DNA from: JBDTRY01 sp039931435
GTDB lineage: Bacteria > Acidobacteriota > Thermoanaerobaculia > Gp7-AA8
Direction: 5' to 3'
NCBI GenBank assembly: GCA_039931435.1
Contig: JBDTRY010000164.1
Span: 1 to 8,874 of the forward strand
DNA: 8,874 nt
This document shows positions 1 through 7,014 of this stretch, in pieces; positions within the stretch are counted from its first letter, which is position 1, and every line of letters starts with the position of its first letter. The notes under the pieces were generated by a model that saw only the letters and a list, made by a program, of their open reading frames with translations, was not told the DNA's origin and did not search any database. Both the position numbers and the translations under genes were made by a program.

Positions 1-224
1 GTTGAATCTCCAGAGCCGACCTCACAGGACGCCATGTGAGTCTCTTACAAGCGTCAAGCGAAGGATCTCTTCTACCTCCCGGTCGCTCAAAAAGCACCGC
101 CGAACATCGGAATCGAAATGTTCGGTCACCCCACCAGGCGCGCCATCACCCTCGCGGTTCGCATCCCCCGTTCCGGATGACAGGAACGCCACCTTGCGCA
201 TACACTCTGCGCCGCGAACTCGCT
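1..224. other. lipA upstream region, repeat-derived, no convincing gene
   Basis: This stretch precedes the chosen lipA start. The lipA frame stays open back to about position 36, but that upstream translation does not resemble a LipA N-terminus and part of it is translated repeat sequence. No other frame gives a recognisable protein. Positions 36-98 match pieces of the palindromic repeat at 7118-7281. I see no clear promoter or Shine-Dalgarno sequence before the lipA start. Confidence 0.6.
36..98. repeat. Partial, rearranged copy of the GTCATCCTGAG-type intergenic repeat
   Basis: Positions 37-52 (GAGTCTCTTACAAGCG) match 7273-7288 with one or two changes. Positions 53-80 (TCAAGCGAAGGATCTCTT and the following pyrimidine-rich bases) match 7174-7200 with few changes. 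The two blocks occur here in the opposite order to their order in the 7118-7281 element. This piece may therefore be the junction of two neighbouring elements, or one rearranged element. It is non-coding. Confidence 0.6.
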
Positions 225-1094
225 ATGCCTGCTCCCCGCCTCCCTGAATGGATCCGTGAGAAAAAGCTCAACCTTCGCGAGCTTCACGAGGTGAAATCTC
301 TCTTTCGCGAAAAATCGCTGCACAGCGTCTGCGAGTCTCTCGCCTGTCCCAACCGCTCCGAGTGTTTCAGCCGCGGAACGGCCACCTTCATGATCCTCGG
401 GGACATCTGCACCAGGAACTGCGGATTCTGCAACGTCACCACCGGCCGCCCCTACGCTCCACCTTCCGTTGATGAGCCACGCTCCGTTGCCGAAGCGGCG
501 AAAAGCATGAATCTGCGGCACGTCGTTGTCACCTCGGTGACCCGCGACGATCTGCCCGACGGCGGCGCAGCGCAGTTCGCAAGCACGATCCGGGAAATCC
601 GCCGCACGCTCCCACAAGCAGCCGTAGAAGTGCTCACCCCGGACTTCCGCGGGAACCTCGATGCCGTGCGCACGGTGGTCGAGGCAAGACCCGACTACTA
701 CAACCACAACGTGGAAACTGTTCCGCGACTCTATCCGTTGGCCCGGCGCGGCTCGCAGTTCGAGCGATCGTTGTCCGTCCTGCGGCGGGCTCGCGAACTG
801 GACGGCACGATCGTCACCAAGTCCGGGATTATGCTCGGTCTTGGCGAGACCCGGCCGGAAGTCGAAGAGGTCATGCGGGCGCTCATCGAGAGCGGAGTGG
901 AAATCATGACCATCGGCCAGTATCTGCAACCGAAGCGGGAGAAGCTCCAGGTCGTCGAGTACGTGCACCCGTCCGTGTTCGACGAGTATCGCGTTCTCGG
1001 AGAGGCGATGGGTTTCGCCGCCGTTTTCTCCGGCCCCTTCGTCAGGTCGTCCTACATGGCCGACATCGTCGCCGAAAAACGGATTCAGGCCTGA
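225..1094 (+). CDS. lipA: Lipoyl synthase (radical SAM)
   Basis: LipA inserts two sulfur atoms at C6 and C8 of protein-bound octanoyl groups, making the lipoyl cofactor of pyruvate and 2-oxoglutarate dehydrogenases and the glycine cleavage H protein. It is a cytoplasmic enzyme with two [4Fe-4S] clusters. From the ATG at 225 the protein has 289 residues, normal for the family. Visible motifs are the auxiliary cluster CX4CX5C (Cys36, Cys41, Cys47), the radical-SAM cluster CX3CX2C (Cys62, Cys66, Cys69), TSVTRDDLPDGGA near 103-115, and the C-terminal RSSY (274-277), whose serine is the unusual fourth ligand of the auxiliary cluster. An in-frame ATG at 177 would add 16 residues. I prefer 225 because it places the usual P-E-W element near the N-terminus. 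Neither start has a clear Shine-Dalgarno sequence. The usual partner lipB is not visible and could lie to the left of the window. Confidence 0.96.
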   Translation: MPAPRLPEWIREKKLNLRELHEVKSLFREKSLHSVCESLACPNRSECFSRGTATFMILGDICTRNCGFCNVTTGRPYAPPSVDEPRSVAEAAKSMNLRHVVVTSVTRDDLPDGGAAQFASTIREIRRTLPQAAVEVLTPDFRGNLDAVRTVVEARPDYYNHNVETVPRLYPLARRGSQFERSLSVLRRARELDGTIVTKSGIMLGLGETRPEVEEVMRALIESGVEIMTIGQYLQPKREKLQVVEYVHPSVFDEYRVLGEAMGFAAVFSGPFVRSSYMADIVAEKRIQA

Positions 1095-1175
1095 AGAAGA
1101 GTGGAGATTGCCGTGGCTCTTCCGGTACGGAAAGGAGTAAGCGCGGGATAGAGTCAATCCGGGGGCCGGGCTGAT

Positions 1176-1248
1176 CAGGGATGAGGCGGTAGCGAAAGAG
1201 CGTCTAACCCCGCTTTCTGGCGCCCCATCTACTGAGGCCGCCTCCCTG
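1176..1248. other. Possible nested stem-loop in the lipA-hicB gap
   Basis: An outer stem pairs CAGG (1176-1179) with CCTG (1245-1248) and GAGGCGG (1183-1189) with CCGCCTC (1238-1244), leaving a three-base bulge. Inside it GAAA and GCG (1194-1197, 1200-1202) can pair with CGCTTTC (1211-1217) around an eight-base loop. The strand is unknown. It may be a small structured RNA, part of the lipA 3' end, or a chance fold in GC-rich DNA. There is no T-tract, so it is not a classic terminator. Confidence 0.25.
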
Positions 1249-1266
1249 TCGGAACATGTCCGCCAG

Positions 1267-1295
1267 TTGAACCGTTCCGGTTAAGTGTCTAAGAT
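1267..1295 (+). promoter_or_regulatory. Putative sigma70-type promoter of hicB with embedded palindrome
   Basis: TTGAAC (1267-1272) and TAAGAT (1290-1295) are separated by exactly 17 bases, and each matches the consensus hexamer at four of six positions. The spacer contains a short inverted repeat, AACCG-TTC-CGGTT (1270-1282), that begins inside the -35 hexamer. This is where an autorepressing antitoxin or antitoxin-toxin complex would bind. The start codon at 1331 lies 35 bases after the -10 element. Confidence 0.45.
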
Positions 1296-1330
1296 TCTAC
1301 AAACGGCCGTCGGTCGGGCGGGGTGCATGA

Positions 1331-1555
1331 ATGATCAATGAGTTCACAGCGGTCTATGTTGAGGAAGACGGCGGGTTCGTGGCCTTTGTAGAGGAACTGG
1401 CCGGCGCAAACACGCAGGGCTCCACTCTCGAGGAGGCGCGGGAGAATTTGCGCGAAGCCATCGAATTGATCCTCGATTGCAACCGTGAGCAAGCTCGCCT
1501 CAATGCTCGCGGAGAACCGCACATCAGAGAGATTCTCAGTCTCAATCGCCCTTGA
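1331..1555 (+). CDS. hicB: HicB-family antitoxin (short form)
   Basis: This is a 74-residue protein of the short HicB type. HicB folds as a partly degraded RNase H-like domain that binds and neutralises the HicA mRNA interferase. The sequence shows the expected pattern: an N-terminal beta strand pair (FTAVYVEEDGGFVAFVEEL, residues 5-23), the conserved A-N-T-Q-G-S-T-L-E-E-A turn (26-36), then the helix ARENLREAIELIL (36-48). The C-terminus is short, with no visible helix-turn-helix or ribbon-helix-helix domain. If it represses its own promoter it may need a partner or its short tail. The ATG at 1331 has a weak G-rich sequence about ten bases upstream. Its last 14 bases overlap the 3' end of a HicA gene on the opposite strand, so the pair is convergent rather than an operon. 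Confidence 0.85.
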   Translation: MINEFTAVYVEEDGGFVAFVEELAGANTQGSTLEEARENLREAIELILDCNREQARLNARGEPHIREILSLNRP

Positions 1556-1739
1556 ATGAACTCGGTATGTCGAGGTCTCTACAGATCCGAACAACGAGTC
1601 CCTTCTTGAGCTCGGTGTGACGGGGTACCGTGGAGCGTTTCCCGGTCCCGGCGTTCCTGAACACCGTGTGGCGCGCCCCTTCCCGTTCGAAGACACATCG
1701 ATGATGTTCCAGATGTTGCTCGAAGTCCCTTCGCTTCAT
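1542..1739 (-). CDS. hicA: HicA-family toxin (mRNA interferase)
   Basis: HicA toxins are small double-stranded-RNA-binding-fold ribonucleases that cut mRNA and stop growth when not bound by HicB. This 65-residue protein carries the family signature in order: MKRRDF at the N-terminus, REGARHTVFRN with the catalytic histidine at residue 24, TGKRSTVPRH (31-40), then E-L-K-K-G-L and I-C-R-D-L-D-I-P near the C-terminus. It appears intact. I chose the ATG at 1739 because it begins exactly at the family N-terminus and has GAAGGG about 11 bases upstream. An in-frame ATG at 1766 would add nine residues without a better ribosome site. The stop codon lies inside the 3' end of hicB on the other strand. 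I see no convincing promoter between this gene and xerD, so how it is expressed is unclear. Confidence 0.85.
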   Translation of the reverse strand: MKRRDFEQHLEHHRCVFEREGARHTVFRNAGTGKRSTVPRHTELKKGLVVRICRDLDIPSSFKGD

Positions 1740-1852
1740 CAGCTGGATTTCCCTTCTATTCGTCATCTACAGCGAGCGCTGCAATGAAGGCGCTCAGTCG
1801 ACGCGCGTCCCAATCTGAAACACAATCTAACGCGGTTGGCTCGATTTCGCCT

Positions 1853-1858
1853 TAAACT
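1853..1858 (+). promoter_or_regulatory. Possible -10 element for leaderless xerD
   Basis: TAAACT lies five bases upstream of the GTG start of xerD. A transcript started the usual six to eight bases downstream would begin at or next to the start codon. There is no Shine-Dalgarno sequence before that GTG and no good -35 hexamer at normal spacing, so this is a weak call. Confidence 0.25.
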
Positions 1859-1863
1859 AGAAC

Positions 1864-2805
1864 GTGCCCCGTCCTGCGAATCCTCGCCACATCGATCCTG
1901 ACAGAGAGGAAACGTCGATCTTCTTTACGACGTACCTGCCGACGTTTCTCGATTTCCTCACCGTGGAAAAAGGGCTGGCCAGGAATTCGGTGAAAGCGTA
2001 TCGCGCCGATCTCCGTCACTTCGGACACTTTCTGGACGAGAAGTCCCTCGACCTGGAGACGCTCCAGCGCATTCATCTCGTACGATACTTTCAGTCTCTG
2101 CGCGCCGCGGGCATCTCCTCCCGTTCCATCGCCCGGGCCCTTGCCGCCATCCGGGGCCTGTACCGGTTTCTCGTCTCTGAGAGGATCCTGAAAAACGATC
2201 CCACCGAGAACATCGAGAACCCCAAACTGTGGTCGAACCTCCCCAAAACGCTGCACGCCAGCGAAATCGAAGCCCTGCTCGCCGCACCGGACCTGGCCCG
2301 TCCCGACGGTCTGCGCGACCGGGCCATGCTCGAGCTGCTCTACGCCACCGGACTTCGCGTCAGCGAGTTGATCGGCGTGAAAGTCGACGACCTCGTCCTT
2401 GATGCCGGCTTCCTGCGCACGATCGGCAAAGGGTCGAAAGAGCGGATCGTCCCCTTCGGCGACAGGGCACGGGACGCCATCCTGGCCTACATCGAACAAG
2501 GTCGATCGAAGAATGACAAGCACGGAGATTCCACGCTCTTTCTATCCAATCGGGGGCGCGGATTGTCACGGCAATCGTTGTGGATGAAAATCGTCGGATA
2601 CGCCCGGCAGGCCGGCATCCACACTCATATTTCGCCCCATATGCTCCGCCATTCCTTCGCCACCCACCTGCTCGAGAATGGCGCGGACCTCCGATCCGTG
2701 CAGATGATGCTCGGGCACTCCGACATTTCCACGACCCAGATCTACACTCATATCTCGCGGGCCAGGCTGCAGAAGCTTTACGACACCTTTCACCCCCGGG
2801 CATAA
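1864..2805 (+). CDS. xerD: Tyrosine recombinase XerD-like
   Basis: XerD works with XerC at the chromosomal dif site, under FtsK control, to resolve chromosome dimers. The 313-residue protein has the N-terminal core-binding (SAM-like) domain at about 22-108 and the catalytic domain at about 125-305. The active-site residues can all be placed: Arg165 (TGLRVSEL), Lys189 (IGKGSKER), His259 and Arg262 (SPHMLRHSFATHL), His285 (LGHSDIST) and nucleophile Tyr294 (TQIYTHIS). The C-terminus ending FHPRA and the LPKTL linker favour XerD over XerC. The start is GTG at 1864, because the codon at 1858-1860 is an in-frame TAG and no ATG occurs before the core-binding domain. A rare ATC at 1918 lies behind an A/G-rich stretch, but GTG is likelier. 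It is divergent from hicA and followed after 31 bases by a lytic transglycosylase gene. Nothing suggests an integron or phage integrase. Confidence 0.9.
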   Translation: MPRPANPRHIDPDREETSIFFTTYLPTFLDFLTVEKGLARNSVKAYRADLRHFGHFLDEKSLDLETLQRIHLVRYFQSLRAAGISSRSIARALAAIRGLYRFLVSERILKNDPTENIENPKLWSNLPKTLHASEIEALLAAPDLARPDGLRDRAMLELLYATGLRVSELIGVKVDDLVLDAGFLRTIGKGSKERIVPFGDRARDAILAYIEQGRSKNDKHGDSTLFLSNRGRGLSRQSLWMKIVGYARQAGIHTHISPHMLRHSFATHLLENGADLRSVQMMLGHSDISTTQIYTHISRARLQKLYDTFHPRA

Positions 2806-2812
2806 TCACGGG

Positions 2813-2819
2813 AAGGAGG
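2813..2819 (+). promoter_or_regulatory. Strong but distant Shine-Dalgarno of the transglycosylase gene
   Basis: AAGGAGG (2813-2819), inside a longer purine run, is a perfect anti-16S match. It ends 17 bases before the ATG at 2837, much farther than the usual five to nine. No in-frame ATG, GTG or TTG lies closer to it, so the start at 2837 is kept. Confidence 0.5.
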
Positions 2820-2836
2820 GGGTTGAAACCGCTCGG

Positions 2837-3586
2837 ATGCCCAGAATCAGAAAAGCCCTCACCCGCGGTGCGGTGGCGCTCGCTTTGCCTCTGCTGGCAG
2901 GGGCCGTCCCCGTGCAGGCTGAGATCGCCATGCTCAGCAACGGGCGCACCCTGAAAGTGAAGAGTTACCAGCTTTCGGGTCGGGTCATGGAGTTCACCCT
3001 GGCCGGCGGCGGAAGCGTACAACTGCCGATCGACCGGATCGAGCGGATCATCGACGACGAAGTCGTTCCCGCGGAGGTGGCAGACAACCTCCCGGCCTTC
3101 GAAAAGAAGCGCGTCTTTCCTGAGCGCAACTGGGGCTACCGCGAGGGGAGCAAGCCTCTGTTCGGTTCGAAGTTCGACAAGGTCATCACCGAAGCGGCGC
3201 GCAAGTTCAACGTCGACGCCGCACTCGTCTCCGCGGTCATTCAGGCCGAATCCGATTACAACCCGCGCATCGTCTCGAACAAGGGCGCCCGCGGTCTGAT
3301 GCAGCTCATGCCCGCTACCGCCGAACGCTTCGGGGTCACCGACTCGTTCGATCCCGTGTCCAACATCTACGCCGGGACGCGATACTTGCGCTGGCTTCTG
3401 CAGACCTTCGACGGGGACGCCGATCTGGCTGTCGCCGCCTACAACGCCGGCGAAGGCAACGTCTGGAAGTACAACGGCGTTCCGCCATTCCGGGAGACAA
3501 TCAACTATATCCGCCGCATCGCCCGCCACTTCAGCGCCGACGTCGCGGCAACAGCGACAGCGTCCATAGCCTCCGCCACCCGCTGA
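2837..3586 (+). CDS. Exported SLT-family lytic transglycosylase
   Basis: The enzyme should cleave the MurNAc-GlcNAc bond of peptidoglycan, giving 1,6-anhydro ends, outside the inner membrane. The 249-residue protein starts with a typical signal peptide: RIRKALTR basic region, hydrophobic core 11-23, VQA cut site after residue 28. Residues 29-80 form a small, probably beta-rich region with a D-R-I-E-R-I end, often seen before SLT domains in related proteins. The SLT domain runs from about 112 to 232 and has the catalytic Glu138 (IQAESDYNP), GARGLMQLMP (150-159), AYNAGEG (201-207) and the NYIRRI helix (223-228). The tail after 233 is alanine/threonine-rich. It probably shares an operon with xerD. 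There is no lipobox, so it should be periplasmic or secreted rather than a lipoprotein. I do not assign a specific mlt or slt name. Confidence 0.9.
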   Translation: MPRIRKALTRGAVALALPLLAGAVPVQAEIAMLSNGRTLKVKSYQLSGRVMEFTLAGGGSVQLPIDRIERIIDDEVVPAEVADNLPAFEKKRVFPERNWGYREGSKPLFGSKFDKVITEAARKFNVDAALVSAVIQAESDYNPRIVSNKGARGLMQLMPATAERFGVTDSFDPVSNIYAGTRYLRWLLQTFDGDADLAVAAYNAGEGNVWKYNGVPPFRETINYIRRIARHFSADVAATATASIASATR

Positions 3587-3643
3587 CGCCGCGTTTCCAC
3601 GCGCAACGAAAAGACCCCTTTCAAATCCCGGCACGCATCGTAG

Positions 3644-3662
3644 GGCCGCATGGCATGCGGCC
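3644..3662. terminator. Hairpin after the transglycosylase gene, possible terminator
   Basis: GGCCGCAT (3644-3651) and ATGCGGCC (3655-3662) form a perfect 8-bp stem with a three-base loop, 57 bases after the transglycosylase stop. No T-run follows on either strand. It could stabilise the 3' end or be a repeat rather than a true intrinsic terminator. Confidence 0.35.
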
Positions 3663-3670
3663 GGTACCCC

Positions 3671-3736
3671 GGGACGAGTGCATTATTGTCCCCGTTCGAC
3701 CCGGAGAAACAAACAGGTACTGCCCGCACACCGGGC
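3671..3736. other. Further small hairpins in the convergent gap
   Basis: GGGAC/GTCCC (3671-3675 and 3688-3692) and GCCCG/CGGGC (3722-3726 and 3732-3736) are short stems between the two converging genes. The second lies about 50 bases beyond the stop of the minus-strand gene. Neither has a T-tract. They may help end transcription from either side, but both are weak. Confidence 0.25.
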
Positions 3737-3786
3737 GGCCCACGAGTTGGTCGATCGACGCTCGGATCACATCGGTCCGGAATCGC

Positions 3787-4860
3787 TCAGCGATCGGGCC
3801 TGATGGCCGGCACGAGACTCCTGGAACTTGTCTGCACCGCCGCGCTCAGGGACCTGGCCAGCTCGTTCAAACGGCCGGAGGCGGAGAGAGCCGCCTGCAA
3901 CAGCGCGTTGCTCGTCACCACGTTGGCCTGCTCCACCAGCGCGGCGCGATGCAGCAGACGATGGTGCAGTTCCTCCCGCAGCCCGGGCATGTTCGTGGAC
4001 GACGGGCTGAGCGAGGCAGTCTTCAGCCTCTCGATCGTCCAGAGAACTGCTTTCCGCAGTTCCGGATCGATTTCAACTGCCGTCGATTTTTCGTCCGCCT
4101 CTTTCATTCGATCAATCGCTTTGTCCAGACCGATGGCATTCTGAAACGTGTCCAGATCGACGGAAGCGGATGTGGCCAGAGCCTGGATCTGATGTTCCAC
4201 CCGTGCCTTCGCCAGGAAATCCTGAACGTCTCCGTGAAACCTGTTCATGGCCGGTTGAATACCCCGGCCTCCTCGACCGGAACGTGGAAGGCGCGAGGCA
4301 AATCGCTGACTATCGAAGAGCTCTCCGAAGGAGTTGAGTTGCGAGGTCATCAGGCCCAGCGATGAGCCGGCGCCGATTGATTCACCCACCGCGGCCCGCG
4401 CCCTGCTGATGTCCACCAGATTGCTCGAAAGCGCGGCCTCGACGACCGAGTGGTGCAGCTCGTCGGCAAGCTTCGGCAGATCCGCCGCCAGCGGGTCCAT
4501 TCTGGCGGTGCGTAATCTGTCGATCGCCAAGGCGATCTGTTTTCGCAGTTCGTCGCCGGCCATCGGCTCTTCCGAGGCAATGCGGTAGGCCTGGTCCATG
4601 TGCGAACTGGCACGGACGATGGCCGCTTCTCTGGCCTGCTGCGGTTGGAGCTCATCGATGGCAGCGTTGATCGCCGTCATCACCTCTCCGTCGCGTTTCA
4701 TGAGCACCAGCAACTGGTCGATGTCTGATTTGTAGTCGTCGATGGAACGCGCCAGATCGGAGGCAGCATCATAGGGCGGAGGATTTGTCTGGGCCTCGAT
4801 GACACAGAGGGAAGCGAGAAAGAGTGCAACGGTCAGGGTCACCGCCATTTCGATTCGCAT
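3787..4860 (-). CDS. Exported helical protein with an internal duplication, function unknown
   Basis: I do not recognise this 357-residue protein. It has a signal peptide (charged MRIEM, hydrophobic 6-20, likely cut after A23 in VIEA-Q). Cys19 is preceded by leucine, so it is not a lipobox. No other membrane segment is seen. The rest is rich in A, L, E, R and S and looks almost wholly alpha-helical, with a Gly/Arg-rich break near 191-200 (LPRSGRGGRG). Residues 104-143 and 267-306 align without gaps and share 17 of 40 residues, including ELRK, I-x-R-L-x-T-A, P-x-L and ELHH, so the protein consists of two related helical units about 163 residues apart. It starts 43 bases downstream of the glgX stop and is probably co-transcribed with it. 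No catalytic motif is visible; a structural or binding role in the envelope is a guess. An ATG four codons in is an alternative start, but neither has a good ribosome site. Confidence 0.75.
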   Translation of the reverse strand: MRIEMAVTLTVALFLASLCVIEAQTNPPPYDAASDLARSIDDYKSDIDQLLVLMKRDGEVMTAINAAIDELQPQQAREAAIVRASSHMDQAYRIASEEPMAGDELRKQIALAIDRLRTARMDPLAADLPKLADELHHSVVEAALSSNLVDISRARAAVGESIGAGSSLGLMTSQLNSFGELFDSQRFASRLPRSGRGGRGIQPAMNRFHGDVQDFLAKARVEHQIQALATSASVDLDTFQNAIGLDKAIDRMKEADEKSTAVEIDPELRKAVLWTIERLKTASLSPSSTNMPGLREELHHRLLHRAALVEQANVVTSNALLQAALSASGRLNELARSLSAAVQTSSRSLVPAIRPDR

Positions 4861-4903
4861 TTGAGGATGAGACGCAAGGAATGCCGAAAGGATGCGCGGC
4901 GCG

Positions 4904-7012
4904 TCACTTGTCGCAGCGCAGCAGAATGGAACTGTGGGCCTCGACGGTCATCCTCTCTGCCTGCAGAAGTCTTTCTTCTCCCCGGCCGAAAATATCTTCC
5001 GGCGCCTCCCCTGCGGAGTCCGCAACGACGAGCCAATGCTTCCCCCCCGGCGGCGGCGGAATGTCGAAATCCACCGGCGTCGACCCGGCGTTGATGGCGA
5101 AATAAATATCCTCATCAGGCGGGGATGAAAACTCCCCGGCAAGATGCATGGCCAGCGTCTGACCCTCCCAGTCCGGAGCCCACGGTTCGGTACCGTGCCA
5201 CATGACATCGGCACGCTGTCCCGCCTGGCCTCCCTCGAAAAATGCTCGCCGGCGCAGAGAAGGATGCAATCTGCGAAAGGCGATCAGTTCCCGGGTGAAT
5301 CGCAGCAGGCCGGCGTTCTTCTGCGCCAGCGCCCAGTCCATCCAGCTCAACTCGTTGTCCTGGCAGTAAGCGTTGTTGTTCCCCTGCTGCGTGCGCCCGA
5401 TCTCGTCGCCTCCGAGGATCATCGGAGGTCCCTGCGAGACCATCATGATCATCAGGAAATTGCGCACCTGCCGCTGCCGCAGGTTGACGATCCACGGATC
5501 GTCGGATGGACCTTCCACGCCGCTGTTCCAGCTGAAGTTCTCGGACGCGCCATCCGTGTTGTTGTCCCCGTTGGCTTCATTGTGCTTCTGCTCGTAAGCC
5601 ACGAGGTCGGCCAGAGTGAATCCGTCATGGCAGGTCACGAAGTTGACCGAGTGCGCCGGGGTGCGCATCGACGTCTGGTAGAGATCCGAGCTTCCCGCCA
5701 GCCGCGTGGCCAGAGGCCCGGCAAATCCCCGCTCCCCGCGCACGAAACGCCGCACATCATCCCGGAAGGCGCCGTTCCACTCCGCCCATCGGCCGAAGGC
5801 TGGAAACGTTCCCACCTGATACAGCCCCGACGCGTCCCAGGCCTCAGCGATGAGCGTCGTGTCCGCGAGGACCGGATCGGAGGCCAGGAATTCGAGGAGA
5901 GGGGGATTGGCCAGGATCTCCCCGTCTTCGCCCCGCCCGAGAATCGAGGCGAGGTCGAATCGAAACCCATCGATCTGCATCTCGGAGACCCAGTAGCGGA
6001 GAGTGTCCAGCACCAGTTCACGCACGACCGGATGATTGCAGTTCAGCGTATTGCCGCACCCGGAGTAGTCGAGGTAGCGGCCATCGTCGTCGAGCATGTA
6101 GTAGACAGGGTTGTCGATGCCTCGGAAGGAGAAGGTGGGATCGTCCGGCAGTCCCCGCCCCTCCGCGGTGTGGTTGAAGACGACATCGAGGAAGACCTCC
6201 AGCCCGGCTCGATGCAACTCCCTGACGAGCGTTTTGAACTCACGCACCTGCTCGCCGTTGCGACCATTCGCGGCGTAAGCTGCCTTCGGCGCGAAAAAGC
6301 AGATGGGACTGTAGCCCCAGAAATTCAGGAGCATCTCACCGTTGAATGGATTGATGCGGCGCGACTCGTTCTCCTCGAACTCGTACACCGGGAGCAATTC
6401 CACCGTGGTCACGCCCAGGTCCTGCAGGTAGGGGATGCGGTCGATCAACCCCAGGTAGGTTCCGGGGTGCTTCACTGCGGAGGAAGGGTGCCGGGTGAAA
6501 CCCCGCACGTGCATCTCGTAGATGATCTTGTCGGCGAGCGGGATGAGAGGTCGCCGCGTTCCGTCCCAGTCGAAATCGTCGCGAACGTGCAGACAGCGCC
6601 GCGCGCCGTCGCCGGTGATCGAGGGCTGTCCGTCACGCACATAGGTCTGGCCCCACTCGCTGGCACCGGTGAGCGCTTTGGCATAGGGATCGACGAGAAC
6701 CAGCGACGGTTCGAACCGAAACAGTGGATCGCCGGAAGGCGGCTGACGATCCATGCGCCACCCGTAACGCACGTCGGGGGTGATTCCGGCAAGCTCGATA
6801 TGCCAGACGAATCCCGTGCGATTCACAAAGCGGTCGAGCGGCACCTCCAGCAACGGATGATGAAGCCCCGACTGATAAAGCACGAGAGAAACATCGGTAG
6901 CACTGCTGGAGAAGATGGCGAAGTTCATCCCCTGCGTCGTTATGCTCGAGCCCAGCGGCAACGGACGTCCGGGAAGGACCGTCGCGGGCGATTCGTTCTG
7001 CCAGTCGCTCAT
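4904..7012 (-). CDS. glgX: Glycogen debranching enzyme GlgX
   Basis: GlgX hydrolyses alpha-1,6 branch points in phosphorylase-trimmed glycogen, releasing short maltooligosaccharides in the cytoplasm. From the ATG at 7012 the protein has 702 residues, normal for the family. Order: an N-terminal CBM48-like domain (about 12-130), the GH13 barrel (about 160-580), and a C-terminal beta domain. The four GH13 regions are clear: DVVFNHT (276-282), DGFRFDLAS with nucleophile Asp353, LIAEAWD with acid/base Glu390, and FVTCHDGF with Asp463. NEANGDNNTDGASENFSWNSGVEG (478-501) is typical of debranching enzymes of this type, as is GGDEIGRTQQGNNNAYCQDNE. The frame stays open to a TTG at 7075, but those 21 extra residues look unlike the family and overlap a hairpin, so 7012 is preferred. 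No glgA, glgB, glgC or glgP is adjacent. The next gene downstream encodes an exported helical protein of unknown role. Confidence 0.95.
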   Translation of the reverse strand: MSDWQNESPATVLPGRPLPLGSSITTQGMNFAIFSSSATDVSLVLYQSGLHHPLLEVPLDRFVNRTGFVWHIELAGITPDVRYGWRMDRQPPSGDPLFRFEPSLVLVDPYAKALTGASEWGQTYVRDGQPSITGDGARRCLHVRDDFDWDGTRRPLIPLADKIIYEMHVRGFTRHPSSAVKHPGTYLGLIDRIPYLQDLGVTTVELLPVYEFEENESRRINPFNGEMLLNFWGYSPICFFAPKAAYAANGRNGEQVREFKTLVRELHRAGLEVFLDVVFNHTAEGRGLPDDPTFSFRGIDNPVYYMLDDDGRYLDYSGCGNTLNCNHPVVRELVLDTLRYWVSEMQIDGFRFDLASILGRGEDGEILANPPLLEFLASDPVLADTTLIAEAWDASGLYQVGTFPAFGRWAEWNGAFRDDVRRFVRGERGFAGPLATRLAGSSDLYQTSMRTPAHSVNFVTCHDGFTLADLVAYEQKHNEANGDNNTDGASENFSWNSGVEGPSDDPWIVNLRQRQVRNFLMIMMVSQGPPMILGGDEIGRTQQGNNNAYCQDNELSWMDWALAQKNAGLLRFTRELIAFRRLHPSLRRRAFFEGGQAGQRADVMWHGTEPWAPDWEGQTLAMHLAGEFSSPPDEDIYFAINAGSTPVDFDIPPPPGGKHWLVVADSAGEAPEDIFGRGEERLLQAERMTVEAHSSILLRCDK

Positions 7013-7014
7013 GG

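Noticed and set aside
126..1157. Long minus-strand frame opposite lipA
   Set aside because: Shadow of lipA, with no protein-like motifs, while lipA itself has every family residue.
1535..1799. 7-bp direct repeat CTCAGTC at 1535-1541 and 1793-1799, flanking hicA like a target-site duplication
   Set aside because: Seven bases is too short to separate from chance in this search space, and no other end signature supports insertion of hicA as a cassette.
1542..1863. XerD as an invertase that flipped hicA
   Set aside because: The protein looks like housekeeping XerD, and I found no convincing inverted crossover sites on both sides of hicA.
3641..3736. Classic Rho-independent terminators between the converging genes
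   Set aside because: The hairpins have no following T-tract on either strand, so only a weak terminator call is kept.
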